The notes under the pieces are model-generated. The model saw only the letters and a program-made list of their open reading frames with translations. It had not been told where the DNA came from and did not search any database. From Bosea sp. (in: a-proteobacteria) (GTDB lineage Bacteria; Pseudomonadota; Alphaproteobacteria; Rhizobiales; Beijerinckiaceae), in assembly GCF_023953965.1 (NCBI RefSeq), contig NZ_JAMLIX010000002.1:1331613-1395612 (forward strand): a stretch of DNA of 64,000 bases. Direction: 5' to 3'. This document shows positions 7,795 through 18,274 of the stretch, piece after piece. Positions within the stretch are counted from its first letter, which is position 1, and the number at the start of each line of letters is the position of its first letter. The position numbers and the translations under genes are program-made.

Positions 7795-9231
7795 ATGAGC
7801 ATCGACCATCTGAGCGGCGTCTCCCAGACCGCGCCCGGCCGCCGGCCGGGCCTCTGGCGCCTCTGGATCGGGCCGCTGACGGCGGCGGGCGATGCGGCGG
7901 TGGTCGCCGCCCTCGTCTATGGGATGTCGTTCGGCTATTACCTCGCCGCCACCGGCATGCCGGGGATCGACCGCTCCGCGCCGGAACTGGCGGCGATGCT
8001 GGCTACGCTGTTCGTCTTCGTCAACCTGATGCGCGGGCGCTACCGGATCGGCAACTACCTCTCGACGCAGGGGCAGATGGGCTCCGCCGTCGCCGTCTGG
8101 AACATCACGCTCCTGGTCTTCGTCGTCCTGCTGTTCCTCGCCAAGATCGCCGATCACTATTCGCGCGCCGTCATCGTCGCGACCTATCTCGGCGGCATTC
8201 CCGTCATCGCCCTCTCCCGGGCGGCTGTGGTCAGGCTGATCGCCGCCGGCAGCCGCGCCGGGCGGATCACCGCCGAGCGCGCCTTCCTGATCGGACGGGA
8301 GGCGAACGTCATGGCCTTCGTCTCGCGGCACAAGCCCTGGCTCGCGGGATTCTCGGTGAACGACGTCGCCTTTCTCAAGCCGGGCGGCGGGGCAGCCGCG
8401 CTTGCCGCCGATCTCGCCGCCGCGGTGGCGCGCTGCCGCAGGGAGCGGCCCGATGCGGTCTTCATCGCCGTTCCCTGGTCCGAGCAGGAGACCGTCTCGG
8501 CCTGCGTCGACGCCTTCCAGAACCTGCCGGTCGCGATCCATCTCGCGCCCGAGCCGAGCCTGGCGCGCTTCGCCAATGCGCGTGTCGTCCACGCCGGCAC
8601 CCTGTCGAGCCTGCGGCTGACGCGCCGGCCGCTCTCGACGGCGGAGATCGCGGCCAAGCGCGCCTTCGACATCGTCGCCGCCTCCTGCGGCCTCGTGCTG
8701 AGCCTGCCGCTCCTTCTGCTGATCGCGGCGCTGATCCGGCTCGATTCGCCGGGCCCCGTGCTCTTCCGCCAGCGCCGCTACGGCTTCAACCAGCAGGCGT
8801 TCCGGATCTTCAAGTTCCGCACCATGACCACGATCGACGACGGCCAGGTCGTCGTCCAGGCGAGGAAGGGCGATCCCCGGATCACCCGCCTCGGCGCGCT
8901 GCTGCGGCGCTACAATCTGGACGAGCTGCCGCAGTTCCTGAACGTTCTGGCCGGCGACATGTCGCTCGTCGGCCCGCGCCCCCACGCCCTCGCCCACGAT
9001 GTCGCGTTCCAGCGCAAGATCGCCAACTACGCCCGCCGCCACAACGTCAAGCCCGGCATCACCGGCTGGGCGCAGGTGAACGGCCTGCGCGGCGAGACCG
9101 ATACCGACGAGAAGATGGCCGAGCGCATCGCCTACGACCACTGGTACATCGACAACTGGTCGTTCTGGCTCGACATCGGGATCCTGTTCCGGACCGTGCT
9201 GAGCCGGAAGGCTTTCGCCAACGCCCGCTGA
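7795..9231 (+). CDS. Polyprenyl-phosphate sugar-1-phosphate transferase (WcaJ/ExoY-like)
   Basis: This 478-aa protein has four N-terminal membrane helices, a central nucleotide-binding-like domain (CoA_binding_3 type, about residues 140-260), and a C-terminal bacterial sugar transferase domain beginning KRAFDIVAASCGLVLSLP. Catalytic-domain motifs include DSPGPVLFRQRRYG, FKFRTM, LDELPQFLNVLAGDMSLVGPRP and PGITGWAQVNG. It is expected to attach the first sugar phosphate to undecaprenyl phosphate at the inner membrane, priming exopolysaccharide synthesis. No other glycosyltransferases are adjacent, so it may serve a distant locus. The upstream open frame is an unrelated extension; ATG 7795 begins the family-like N-terminus. 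Confidence 0.92.
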   Translation: MSIDHLSGVSQTAPGRRPGLWRLWIGPLTAAGDAAVVAALVYGMSFGYYLAATGMPGIDRSAPELAAMLATLFVFVNLMRGRYRIGNYLSTQGQMGSAVAVWNITLLVFVVLLFLAKIADHYSRAVIVATYLGGIPVIALSRAAVVRLIAAGSRAGRITAERAFLIGREANVMAFVSRHKPWLAGFSVNDVAFLKPGGGAAALAADLAAAVARCRRERPDAVFIAVPWSEQETVSACVDAFQNLPVAIHLAPEPSLARFANARVVHAGTLSSLRLTRRPLSTAEIAAKRAFDIVAASCGLVLSLPLLLLIAALIRLDSPGPVLFRQRRYGFNQQAFRIFKFRTMTTIDDGQVVVQARKGDPRITRLGALLRRYNLDELPQFLNVLAGDMSLVGPRPHALAHDVAFQRKIANYARRHNVKPGITGWAQVNGLRGETDTDEKMAERIAYDHWYIDNWSFWLDIGILFRTVLSRKAFANAR

Positions 9232-9252
9232 GGCCCCCGCGGCGCGCCGCGG

Positions 9253-9474
9253 TCAGCCGAAGTGCCGCCCCACCGCCTGCACGAGCCAGACGCCCCCAGC
9301 GACGGCGAACGCCACGACCAGAAGCGCCGCCCCGACGAGCAGGGAACGGCCGATGACGATGCTGGCGACGCTCTCGCCGATCTCCGGCTCGTTGTCGTTG
9401 GCCGCCCGTGGCCGCCGGCCGAAGCCTTGGGCCTGGACAGGCGCGGGAAACCGTCGCACGCGCTCGGCTTGCAT
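9253..9474 (-). CDS. Small single-pass membrane protein
   Basis: This 73-aa protein has a basic N-terminus, the sequence RAANDNEPEI that is frequent in small hyphomicrobial proteins, and one C-terminal transmembrane helix (about residues 42-68, IGRSLLVGAALLVVAFAVAGGVWLV). No function is known. It is convergent with the sugar transferase (21 bp between stops) and lies downstream of a membrane histidine kinase on the same strand. Confidence 0.6.
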   Translation of the reverse strand: MQAERVRRFPAPVQAQGFGRRPRAANDNEPEIGESVASIVIGRSLLVGAALLVVAFAVAGGVWLVQAVGRHFG

Positions 9475-9565
9475 GGAACTCTCTCATATGGTTACGCGGA
9501 CGTTAAACGCACGCGACCATCATTGATCCAGTTCGCGATAAAACAAAAGCACAAGATGAAGGTTC

Positions 9566-9584
9566 CCCCGCCGCGGCGGCGGGG
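9566..9584 (-). terminator. Possible terminator of histidine kinase gene
   Basis: A GC-rich self-complementary stretch (nine-base arms CCCCGCCGC with almost no loop) lies 14 bases after the kinase stop on the minus strand. It is followed by a T-rich but interrupted tract (roughly TTCATCTTGTGCTTTTGTTTT). The interrupted tract makes intrinsic termination only possible. Confidence 0.35.
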
Positions 9585-9597
9585 AGCCGGCTCCCGC

Positions 9598-11001
9598 TCA
9601 GGCGGCGGCGCGCGGCGCGCCGTCCTGGGCCGCCTCGGGATGGCGCGCCTCGGCGGTGCTGCGCAGGGCCGGCAGGCGCACGGTGAAGCAGGAGCCCTTG
9701 CCCGGCTCGCTCGCCACCGAGATGGTGCCGCCCATCAGCACGCACAGCTTCTGGCTGATCGCAAGGCCGAGCCCCGTCCCGCCATAGCGGCCGGAGATCC
9801 CGGCGGTGGCCTGGCCGAAGTTCTGGAACAGCCGCGCCAGCCCCTCGGGCGCGATGCCGATGCCGGTATCGCGGACCTGGAACTCGATCCAGTCGCCGCC
9901 GGGCTTCGCTTCCCGCCTGACCGCGAGCGTGATGGAGCCGTCGGTGGTGAATTTCGCGGCGTTGCCGAGCAGGTTGAGGATGACCTGCCTGACCTTGGTG
10001 GAATCCGACTGCATCGTGCCGAGCTTGCCGATGCAGTTCAGCGTGATCCGGCTGCCGTTCTCCTCGGCCAGGTGCTGGGCGGTCGAGACCGCCTCCTCCG
10101 CCAGCCAGCCGACATCGAAGACGGTGATGGCGAAGCTGTCGTTCTGGGTCTCGATCCGCGACATGTCGAGCACGTCGGAGACCAGCGCCAGGAGATGCTT
10201 TCCGGCCGCGTTGATGCGGCGCAGATCGGCGCATTTGCTCTCGCTGCGGCCCTCGTCCTCGAAGTTCTCCAGCAGCATCTCGCTGTAGCCGATCACGGCG
10301 TTGAGCGGGGTGCGCAGCTCGTGGCTCATCTTGGCGACGAAGATCGATTTCAGATGCGTCGCGGCGTCGGCGGCCTCCTTGGCGGCCTGGAGGCGCTGCG
10401 CGGTCTCGCGGTGGCGTTCCGTTTCGCGCTCGATCTCGGAGCGCTTGGCGGTGATGCTGGCGTAGTAGACCGCCATCCAGGACATGTAGACCGCCGCCGC
10501 CAGGATCGAGATCCAGCCGACCTTCTGCAGCTCCTCGAGCGGCACCAGCGTCGGGAAGCCGAAGGCCAGATAGGCCGCCGAGAAGGTCACGATGTTCAGC
10601 GCGAACATGCCGAGCACCAGGAGCGGCCTGTCGTGCAGATAGAAGAAGCCGAGCAGCAGGCTGATGATCAGCCAGGGCAGGAAGGGCGAGCTGACGCCGC
10701 CGTAATGGAAGGCTCCGAACAGGGCCGTGAAGGCGAGGAGCTCGACCGAGATCAGCGCGGTCAACTGCAATTGCCCGGTCAGCTTCAGCACGAAGGGCAG
10801 GAGCCAGAACAGCCAGGTGCAGACGATGATGGCCCAGCAGGCGAAGCCGGGATCGGGATCGATCAGGTAGAGGAACACGCCGATCGGCTGGCTCAGCAGA
10901 GGCCCGAACAGGTGGGTGAAGACGAAGTTGCGGCCGAGGCTGCGTTCCGCGCTGTCGAACTTCGCGGCTTCCGGCAGGAACCAGTCGATAAACTTCAGCA
11001 T
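9598..11001 (-). CDS. Membrane sensor histidine kinase
   Basis: This 467-aa kinase has an N-terminal membrane domain of about six to seven helices (residues 25-185) starting with THLFGPLLSQPIG and containing DPDPGF. A coiled-coil linker (185-215) follows, then HisKA with phospho-acceptor His227 (MSHELRTPLNAVIGYSE), then HATPase_c with the N box (NLLGNAAKF), DTGIGI and GGTGLGLAIS. There is no receiver domain. It is a paralog of the divergent kinase starting at 11266, sharing HLFGP, DPDPG and the overall plan. The signal sensed is unknown. Confidence 0.92.
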   Translation of the reverse strand: MLKFIDWFLPEAAKFDSAERSLGRNFVFTHLFGPLLSQPIGVFLYLIDPDPGFACWAIIVCTWLFWLLPFVLKLTGQLQLTALISVELLAFTALFGAFHYGGVSSPFLPWLIISLLLGFFYLHDRPLLVLGMFALNIVTFSAAYLAFGFPTLVPLEELQKVGWISILAAAVYMSWMAVYYASITAKRSEIERETERHRETAQRLQAAKEAADAATHLKSIFVAKMSHELRTPLNAVIGYSEMLLENFEDEGRSESKCADLRRINAAGKHLLALVSDVLDMSRIETQNDSFAITVFDVGWLAEEAVSTAQHLAEENGSRITLNCIGKLGTMQSDSTKVRQVILNLLGNAAKFTTDGSITLAVRREAKPGGDWIEFQVRDTGIGIAPEGLARLFQNFGQATAGISGRYGGTGLGLAISQKLCVLMGGTISVASEPGKGSCFTVRLPALRSTAEARHPEAAQDGAPRAAA

Positions 11002-11265
11002 CGGGTTATGGGCCCCGGTCTCGCCGCGGCATGCGGCGCATCATCCTGGCTTCCAGGATAGACGACGGTCGTTAACGATCGATCCTGGCGCCTCGCGCAG
11101 GATGCCGGCCGCGATTCACGCCGCCTTAATGCCTTTACGTCATTGAGAACGACTTCATGCGAAACGGGTTCGCACGAATGGCGGGCCTGTCGCCCGCATG
11201 TCTCGAAACCCGTCCTCGTGCCTTCGGGTTTCATGGCGATGACGCAGGGTAAGCGCCGATTCGGA

Positions 11266-12673
<1,408 letters not shown>

Positions 12674-12681
<8 letters not shown>

Positions 12682-13042
12682 GATCCTGCTCGTCGAAGAC
12701 AACGAGATGAACCGGGACATGCTGAGCCGGCGCCTGCAGAAGCAGGGCTTCACCGTGCTCTGCGCCCCCGACGGCCCGACCGGGGTCGCCATGGCCGGGG
12801 CCGAGAGGCCCGACCTGATCCTGATGGACGTGGCGCTCGGCGAAATGGACGGCTGGGAGGCGACGCAGCGGATCAAGGCTTCCCCCGCCACGGCCGGCAT
12901 CCCCGTCATCGCCCTGACCGCGCACGCGCTCGCCAGCGACAAGGCCCGCAGCGTCGAGGTCGGCTGCGCGGATTTCGATACCAAGCCGATCGACCTGCCG
13001 CGCCTCCTGGGCAAGATCCGCGGCTGCCTCGAACAGGGCTGA
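12674..13042 (+). CDS. DivK-like single-domain response regulator
   Basis: This 122-aa protein consists only of a CheY/DivK-type receiver: acidic pocket E8/D9, phospho-acceptor Asp52, Thr81 and Lys103 (DTKPIDL). Its ATG lies inside the last codons of the upstream kinase (8-bp overlap), so the kinase is its likely phosphodonor. With no output domain it probably acts by protein contact, as DivK does. Confidence 0.92.
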
Positions 13043-13165
13043 AGCCCCCCCGCCCGCGCCGGCCCCCCTCGTCCGGACGGCGTCGCTAACCTTTCGTTAA
13101 GCCTAATAGATTATCAACGGGAGACTTCAGTCCTCGCGCCGTTCGGCCGTTACGGGATCGACCCG

Positions 13166-13846
13166 ATGCGTCTTCCTCTCACTGCCGTGACCATGCTTGC
13201 CGGCATCGCGGGTTGCTGCGGTGCATCGGCCGCCGACCTGCAACCGCCGGCCCCGCCGCCCCAGGAACCGGCGTTCAAGCGCTTCTTCCTGCATGCCGGC
13301 CCGGCGGGGTTGTTCTATGCCGAAGGCGCCAGGATGCATGCCGGCGGCTTCCCGGTCCCGGGCGCGGATGTCCGCGTCCCCAACTCCTATACCTTCGCGA
13401 TCGAGGCGGGCTATCACTTCACCCCGAATTTCGCCATCGGGCTCGCCGCCGGCTACCCGCCCCTGACCAAGGTCGAGGCCCGCGGCTCCCTCACCGGCCT
13501 CGGCACGCTCGGCAAGGTCGACGGCGGCCCGATGGCGCTGACCGCCCAGTATCATTTCACCGGGCTCGGCCGCTTCCAGCCCTATATCGGCGCGGGCCCC
13601 GCGCTGATGGTGGTCTTCAAGGACCATGACCGCGTCGTCACCGGCCTCAAGACCGACCACGCCCCCGGCTTCACCGGACAGATCGGCTTCAACTACATGC
13701 TGGACGACAACTGGGGCTTCTTCCTCGACGCCAAGAAAGTCTATCTGCGCGCCAAGACCCGCGGCTATCTGGGCCCCACCCCGATCCGGGCGACGGTCAC
13801 GCTCGATCCGCTGGTCCTGCACACCGGCCTGACCTACAGGTTCTGA
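13166..13846 (+). CDS. OmpW family outer membrane beta-barrel protein
   Basis: This 226-aa protein has a signal peptide (residues 1-22, ending ASA) followed by a Pro-rich stretch and an OmpW-like barrel with alternating amphipathic strands. It includes FHAG-type N-terminal strands, GRFQPYIGAGPAL, and a terminal phenylalanine (TGLTYRF) as expected for BAM recognition. Family members form narrow hydrophobic channels. It sits between two signalling genes; no operon partner is evident. Confidence 0.85.
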   Translation: MRLPLTAVTMLAGIAGCCGASAADLQPPAPPPQEPAFKRFFLHAGPAGLFYAEGARMHAGGFPVPGADVRVPNSYTFAIEAGYHFTPNFAIGLAAGYPPLTKVEARGSLTGLGTLGKVDGGPMALTAQYHFTGLGRFQPYIGAGPALMVVFKDHDRVVTGLKTDHAPGFTGQIGFNYMLDDNWGFFLDAKKVYLRAKTRGYLGPTPIRATVTLDPLVLHTGLTYRF

Positions 13847-13918
13847 CGCGCGAGCGCGCCGTTTCGCCATTGCGCGCGATGACGGCCTTGCGGCGTGGCT
13901 GGCTCGGCGCGGCCTTTC

Positions 13919-15793
13919 TCAGAAATTGACCGGGAAGCCGGTTTGCAGGCCGTGGCTGTCGAGCGCATCGAAGACGCCTTCGATCTCCATGGCCGTGATC
14001 GGCTTTCCGAAGAAGAAGCCCTGGACGAGGCCGATGCCGTTGGTCTTGACGTGCTCGAGCTGCTCCTCGGTCTCGACGCCTTCGGCGGTGGTCGCCACAC
14101 CCAGCGTCTGGGCGAGCTGGGAGATCGAGGCGACGATGGCGCGCGTGCCCTCGTCGGTGGGCAGCGAGCGGATGAAGGACTGGTCGACCTTGATCTTGTC
14201 GAACTCGAAGTCGCGCAGATAGCTCAGGCTGGAATAGCCGGTGCCGAAATCGTCCATGACGATGCGCACGCCGAGCTGGCGCAGCTGGCGCAGCGCCTCG
14301 AGCGTCTGGGGCGCGCTGAGCAGGATCAGCGTCTCGGTGATCTCGAGCTCGAGGCGCTCCGGCGCCAGGCCCGAGGCGGCGAGCGCGTTCATCACGATCG
14401 AGACGATCGGGCTGCGCTCGAACTGGATCGCGGAGAGGTTGACCGCGACCTTGGCCTCGCCGGGCCAGGTCATCGCGGTGGCGCAGGCCTGGCGCAGGAC
14501 CCACTCGCCGATCTGGACGATGACGCCGGTCTCCTCGGCGATCGGGATGAACTCGGCCGGCGAGATCGCGCCGCGCCGGGGGTGGTTCCAGCGCAGCAGC
14601 GCCTCGAAGCCGCTGATCGAATGGTCGGCGAGCTCGACCACCGGCTGGTAGACGACGTTGAACTGCCCGCACTTCAACGCGACGCGCAGATCGCGTTCGA
14701 GCTCCGAGCGGCGGCGCGTCGCCTCGGCGAGCTCCGGATCGAACAGGCGGTAGCGGTCGCCGCCGTCCTTCTTGGCCCGGTACATCGCGATGTCGGCATG
14801 GCCGATGGTGATCTCGGCCGGCTCGAGCTTGCCGGCGGGCGCCGCGACGCCGATGCTGATGCCGACGGAGACCTCGTGGCCTTCCACGACCAGGGGCTCG
14901 GTCAGCTTGCGGATGATGCGCTCGGCCAGCGTCGCCGTGCGCTCGTCGCCCGGCCCGCAGCGATGCAGCACGAGGAACTCGTCACCGCCGAAGCGCGCCA
15001 GCGCGTCCTTGGTCGAGACGATCGCCTCGAGCTTCTCGGCCAGGCTCTTGAGAGCGAGATCGCCGACGCCATGGCCGAAGGTGTCGTTGATGATCTTGAA
15101 GCGGTCGAGGTCGAGGAAGAGGATGTCGTAGGGCGCGCCGCCCGCGGCATGCGCCTCGGAGGCATCCGTCGCCGCCTCGAGGAAGGCGGCGCGATTCATC
15201 AGCTTGGTCAGCGAATCGTGGCGCGAGAGGAACTCGGCGCGCAGCGTCGACTGCCGGTTCTGCTCGACCTCGCGGTTGATCACGGTCGCCGCCTCGGAGA
15301 GCGCGGCGGTGCGGTCCCTGACGCATTGCTCCAGCGTGTCGGCGGCACGCTTGCGGCTGATCTGGAGGACGATGCGCGCCTGGGCGACCTCGAAGTCGAC
15401 CGGCTTGGTGATGTAGTCGTCGGCGCCGCATTGCAGGGCCTCGACGACATCGTCGGTCAGCGACTTGGCCGTGACCATGATCACCGGCAGCTGCTGCGAG
15501 CTCCTGGTCTTGCGGATCTCGGTGACGACGGCAAGCCCGCTCATGCCGGGCATCATCACGTCGAGCAGCACGAGGTCGAAGCGCTCCCGCGCCAGGAGGT
15601 CGAGGGCGGCTTCGCCGCAATCGGCCTCGACGATCTCGTAGCCGCGGCGCTGCAGCCGGCGCCCGAGCACGATGCGGTTGTCGAGAACGTCGTCGACCAG
15701 GAGGATCCGGCCGAGCGTGGCGGGCTGGGCTCGCCCGTCCGCCGGAACCGAAAAGGGAATATCCGAGGCGCTCGCCTTCTGGCTCGGGCTCAT
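13919..15793 (-). CDS. Response regulator with GGDEF and EAL domains
   Basis: This 624-aa cytoplasmic cyclic-di-GMP enzyme has three domains. The receiver is at residues 29-145 (Asp78 in LVLLDVMMPG). The GGDEF domain is at about 185-345 with an intact GGDEF motif at 269-273. The EAL domain is at about 365-610 with EALLRW at 397-402, DDFGTGYSSL and KVDQSF. The inhibitory RxxD site before GGDEF is absent (the position reads STKD), so product inhibition may be lost. Both catalytic signatures look intact, so it may make or degrade c-di-GMP. I chose ATG 15793 (GAGG upstream); ATG 15847 would add 18 residues. Confidence 0.93.
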   Translation of the reverse strand: MSPSQKASASDIPFSVPADGRAQPATLGRILLVDDVLDNRIVLGRRLQRRGYEIVEADCGEAALDLLARERFDLVLLDVMMPGMSGLAVVTEIRKTRSSQQLPVIMVTAKSLTDDVVEALQCGADDYITKPVDFEVAQARIVLQISRKRAADTLEQCVRDRTAALSEAATVINREVEQNRQSTLRAEFLSRHDSLTKLMNRAAFLEAATDASEAHAAGGAPYDILFLDLDRFKIINDTFGHGVGDLALKSLAEKLEAIVSTKDALARFGGDEFLVLHRCGPGDERTATLAERIIRKLTEPLVVEGHEVSVGISIGVAAPAGKLEPAEITIGHADIAMYRAKKDGGDRYRLFDPELAEATRRRSELERDLRVALKCGQFNVVYQPVVELADHSISGFEALLRWNHPRRGAISPAEFIPIAEETGVIVQIGEWVLRQACATAMTWPGEAKVAVNLSAIQFERSPIVSIVMNALAASGLAPERLELEITETLILLSAPQTLEALRQLRQLGVRIVMDDFGTGYSSLSYLRDFEFDKIKVDQSFIRSLPTDEGTRAIVASISQLAQTLGVATTAEGVETEEQLEHVKTNGIGLVQGFFFGKPITAMEIEGVFDALDSHGLQTGFPVNF

Positions 15794-15916
15794 AAACTCT
15801 AATCCTCGATCGACGCGCGCTAAGGTTGTCCGGAGCATGGTTTGCAAGAGTTAAGCGTCTCTTACGTTACGCCACGCTCCGGTTTCTTTTGTGGTTCCGT
15901 AGCGGAGGGGGATCCC

Positions 15917-17251
15917 TCAAGCCACCGCGCGCAGGGTCGGACGTCCGGCTTCCGCCGCCGCCAGCGCGATCTCGGCCGTGGCCTTGGCGGCGACGATGCG
16001 CTCGACCGCATTGGTGATGTTCTGGCGCGAATGCTTCGCCATGACCTGCATGCGGAAGCGCGCGGAGCCCTTCCCGACGGCCGGATATTCGACGAGGTTG
16101 GCGAGCAGACCGAGCTCCGGCAGCTCCCGGCTGACCAGGCGCGCAAGCCCTTCCGAGCCCATCTTGACGGCGACGATGGCGGACGGGTCGCCGTAATAGT
16201 CGAGCCCGGCCTCGCGGACCTGACGGCGCAGCTCGAGCACATTGGCCATCAGCTCGTCGCGCAGGCCCTGCCCCTCCTCGGTCTCGATGATCTCGAAAGC
16301 CTTCAGGACGATCGCGGCATTGACCGGCGACATCGCGTTCGAGAACGTCGTCGTCGGGCTGTAGAAGCGCAGGTATTCCTTGACCGGCCGCTCCTTGACC
16401 GCGACGAAGCCGCCGTTCGAGGCGAAGGTCTTCGAGAACGAGCCCATCACGATATCGACCTTGCCGAGCATGTCCTGCGCGCCGATATGGCCGCGCCCGC
16501 CCGGCCCGAGCGCGCCGAGGTCATGGGCGACGTCGACCATCAGCGTGGCGTTGAACTCGTTGCACAGCTCCTGCATCGCGGCGATGTCGGGCGTGTCGGA
16601 GTCCATCGAGAACAGCCCCTCCGTCACCACCATGATGCCGTTCTCGGTATCGGTGGAGCGGATCTTCTCGAGCCAGCGGCGGCAATGGGCGACGTCGAGA
16701 TGGCGGAACAGATAGATGTTGCGGGTGGCGGCATTGGCGCCCTCCTGCAGGCAGGTATGCGCCAGCGCATCCATGACGATATGGTCGGACGAGCGCACGA
16801 GCCCGCGGATCACGCCATAGCCGGCGCCCCAGCCGGTCGGATAGAGCAGGCAATCCTCCATCTTGAGGAAATCGGCGATCTTGCGCTCGAGCGCGACCGA
16901 ATGGGTGGTGTTGCCGACGAGCGCCGCCGAGCCCGCGCTATGGACGCCGTAGCGCTCGATCGCCGCCAGCGCCGTTTCCTTGATGGCCGGATGGGAGGAC
17001 ATGCTCAGATAGTCCTGCGAGGCGAAGTTCACCCCCTCCATGCCGATGCCGCGGTCGTCCGTGGCCAGAACTTCCGTGCGCGGCCCGAAATCGGTCGCAC
17101 GCGAGAACGGCCACAGGCCGTTCTGGCGCCGCAGGTTCTGCCACTTGAAGAAATTGCCGACACGCCGCTCCAGATCAGCCCCGCCCGGCACGCGGAAATC
17201 GCGCATGCTGCCGGTCAGCGCCGCATTCGGCAGATTCTCATATGTCTTCAT
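15917..17251 (-). CDS. Alpha-oxoamine synthase family PLP enzyme
   Basis: This 444-aa protein belongs to the fold-type I family that includes serine palmitoyltransferase, 8-amino-7-oxononanoate synthase, 5-aminolevulinate synthase and the autoinducer synthases CqsA/LqsA. The PLP lysine is Lys274 (GSFSKTFASNGG); Asp240 and His243 (VDVAHDLG) contact the cofactor, and His165 (DALAHTC) is the likely ring-stacking histidine. It is longer than biotin-pathway KAPA synthases, has no bio genes nearby and no acyl carrier gene. It would condense an amino acid with an acyl thioester. Serine palmitoyltransferase-like or CqsA-like roles are the main candidates and I cannot decide between them. Confidence 0.85.
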   Translation of the reverse strand: MKTYENLPNAALTGSMRDFRVPGGADLERRVGNFFKWQNLRRQNGLWPFSRATDFGPRTEVLATDDRGIGMEGVNFASQDYLSMSSHPAIKETALAAIERYGVHSAGSAALVGNTTHSVALERKIADFLKMEDCLLYPTGWGAGYGVIRGLVRSSDHIVMDALAHTCLQEGANAATRNIYLFRHLDVAHCRRWLEKIRSTDTENGIMVVTEGLFSMDSDTPDIAAMQELCNEFNATLMVDVAHDLGALGPGGRGHIGAQDMLGKVDIVMGSFSKTFASNGGFVAVKERPVKEYLRFYSPTTTFSNAMSPVNAAIVLKAFEIIETEEGQGLRDELMANVLELRRQVREAGLDYYGDPSAIVAVKMGSEGLARLVSRELPELGLLANLVEYPAVGKGSARFRMQVMAKHSRQNITNAVERIVAAKATAEIALAAAEAGRPTLRAVA

Positions 17252-17554
17252 CGTCTGAAACTCCGACCCTGTCGTCTTGCTCGCGGCATTGCTTGCCGAC
17301 TGCGGCGATCAATACCAGAAGTCGGATTAAGTTCCGGTGTACATCGGCTAATTTACTTATATTAACTATAGATTCTGCCGGATAGTTACCAAAGGGTAGA
17401 TCGGATACTCTAGGGAATCCACCCCCTGCCGCCATCCGGGCGCGCCCTCGCGCTCCGCAGGTGAGAAAGCGTTAACCATATCCGTGGCAGGAAGAAGCAC
17501 GCTCTGGAATGCCGGATTCTCCAGCGTGGGCGCGACCTTGAAGGGCCGATCGAT
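17252..17554. promoter_or_regulatory. Divergent intergenic region between the oxoamine synthase and an Omp25-like gene
   Basis: These 303 bp hold no gene. The part around 17320-17405 is markedly AT-rich for this genome (TTACTTATATTAACTATAG) and probably contains the divergent promoters. No clear operator palindrome was found. Confidence 0.4.
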
Positions 17555-18274
17555 ATGCGTGGCTCCCGCCATGTCCTAGTTACCGCACTGCTGTCGGGCC
17601 TGTCGTCAGGCGTGATGGCTGCCGACCTGCGCAACCCGCGCGAAGTTCCGCCACTGCCGCCTGCCATGACCTGGACGGGCTTCTATGTCGGCGGACAGGC
17701 CGGCTATGGCTGGGGCGTCGACACGACGAAGGAATTCCTGACCGCCACGATGGGCTATGTCGGCCTGAAGAACCGCTTCGAGCCCGACGGCCTCTTCGGC
17801 GGCGTCCATGCGGGAGCGAACTATCAGTTCGGCGCGTTCGTCGCCGGCCTCGAGGGCGATATCGAGTTCGGCCGGATCGACGGCGGCTTCGTCGACCCGC
17901 CGGCGGCCCCGTTCAATCCGGGCGGCCGCGGCAGGACCGAGATCGACATGCAAGGCTCGCTGCGCCTGCGCCTGGGCTATGCGATCGGGCCGGCGCTGAT
18001 CTACGCCACGGGCGGCCTCGCCATCGCCGACATCAAGAGCACCTACTGGAACTGGCCCGGCACCGGCGAAAGCTTCAGCAAGACGGTGACCGGCTTCACG
18101 GTCGGCGGCGGCGTCGAATATGCCTTTACGTCATCGCTCTCGGCCCGCATCGAATACCGCTTCACCCAGTTCGAGCGCATCCGCAACGATTCGCTCATCG
18201 CGTTCCCGGGCTTCACCGGCACGCAGGAGCCGCGCCATCACACCATCCGCGCCGGCGTGAGCTATCGCTTCTGA
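17555..18274 (+). CDS. Omp25/porin-like outer membrane beta-barrel protein
   Basis: This 239-aa protein has a signal peptide (residues 1-22, ending VMA) then the family pattern TWTGFYVGGQAGYGWG, a GGVHAGANYQFGAFVAGLEG hairpin, and a C-terminal strand RAGVSYRF ending in Phe. These are hallmarks of the Omp25/Omp31-like barrels abundant in Hyphomicrobiales. It converges with the DUF488 gene; the last 13 bases of the two genes overlap. Confidence 0.9.
   Translation: MRGSRHVLVTALLSGLSSGVMAADLRNPREVPPLPPAMTWTGFYVGGQAGYGWGVDTTKEFLTATMGYVGLKNRFEPDGLFGGVHAGANYQFGAFVAGLEGDIEFGRIDGGFVDPPAAPFNPGGRGRTEIDMQGSLRLRLGYAIGPALIYATGGLAIADIKSTYWNWPGTGESFSKTVTGFTVGGGVEYAFTSSLSARIEYRFTQFERIRNDSLIAFPGFTGTQEPRHHTIRAGVSYRF

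Noticed and set aside
13895..15802. 635-codon open frame antisense to the REC-GGDEF-EAL gene
   Set aside because: High GC content leaves long antisense frames; the translation is Leu/Asp/Arg-rich low-complexity sequence with no domain, while the opposite strand encodes a complete conserved enzyme.
15842..17365. 507-codon open frame antisense to the oxoamine synthase
   Set aside because: Shadow frame; the minus strand has all PLP-enzyme motifs.
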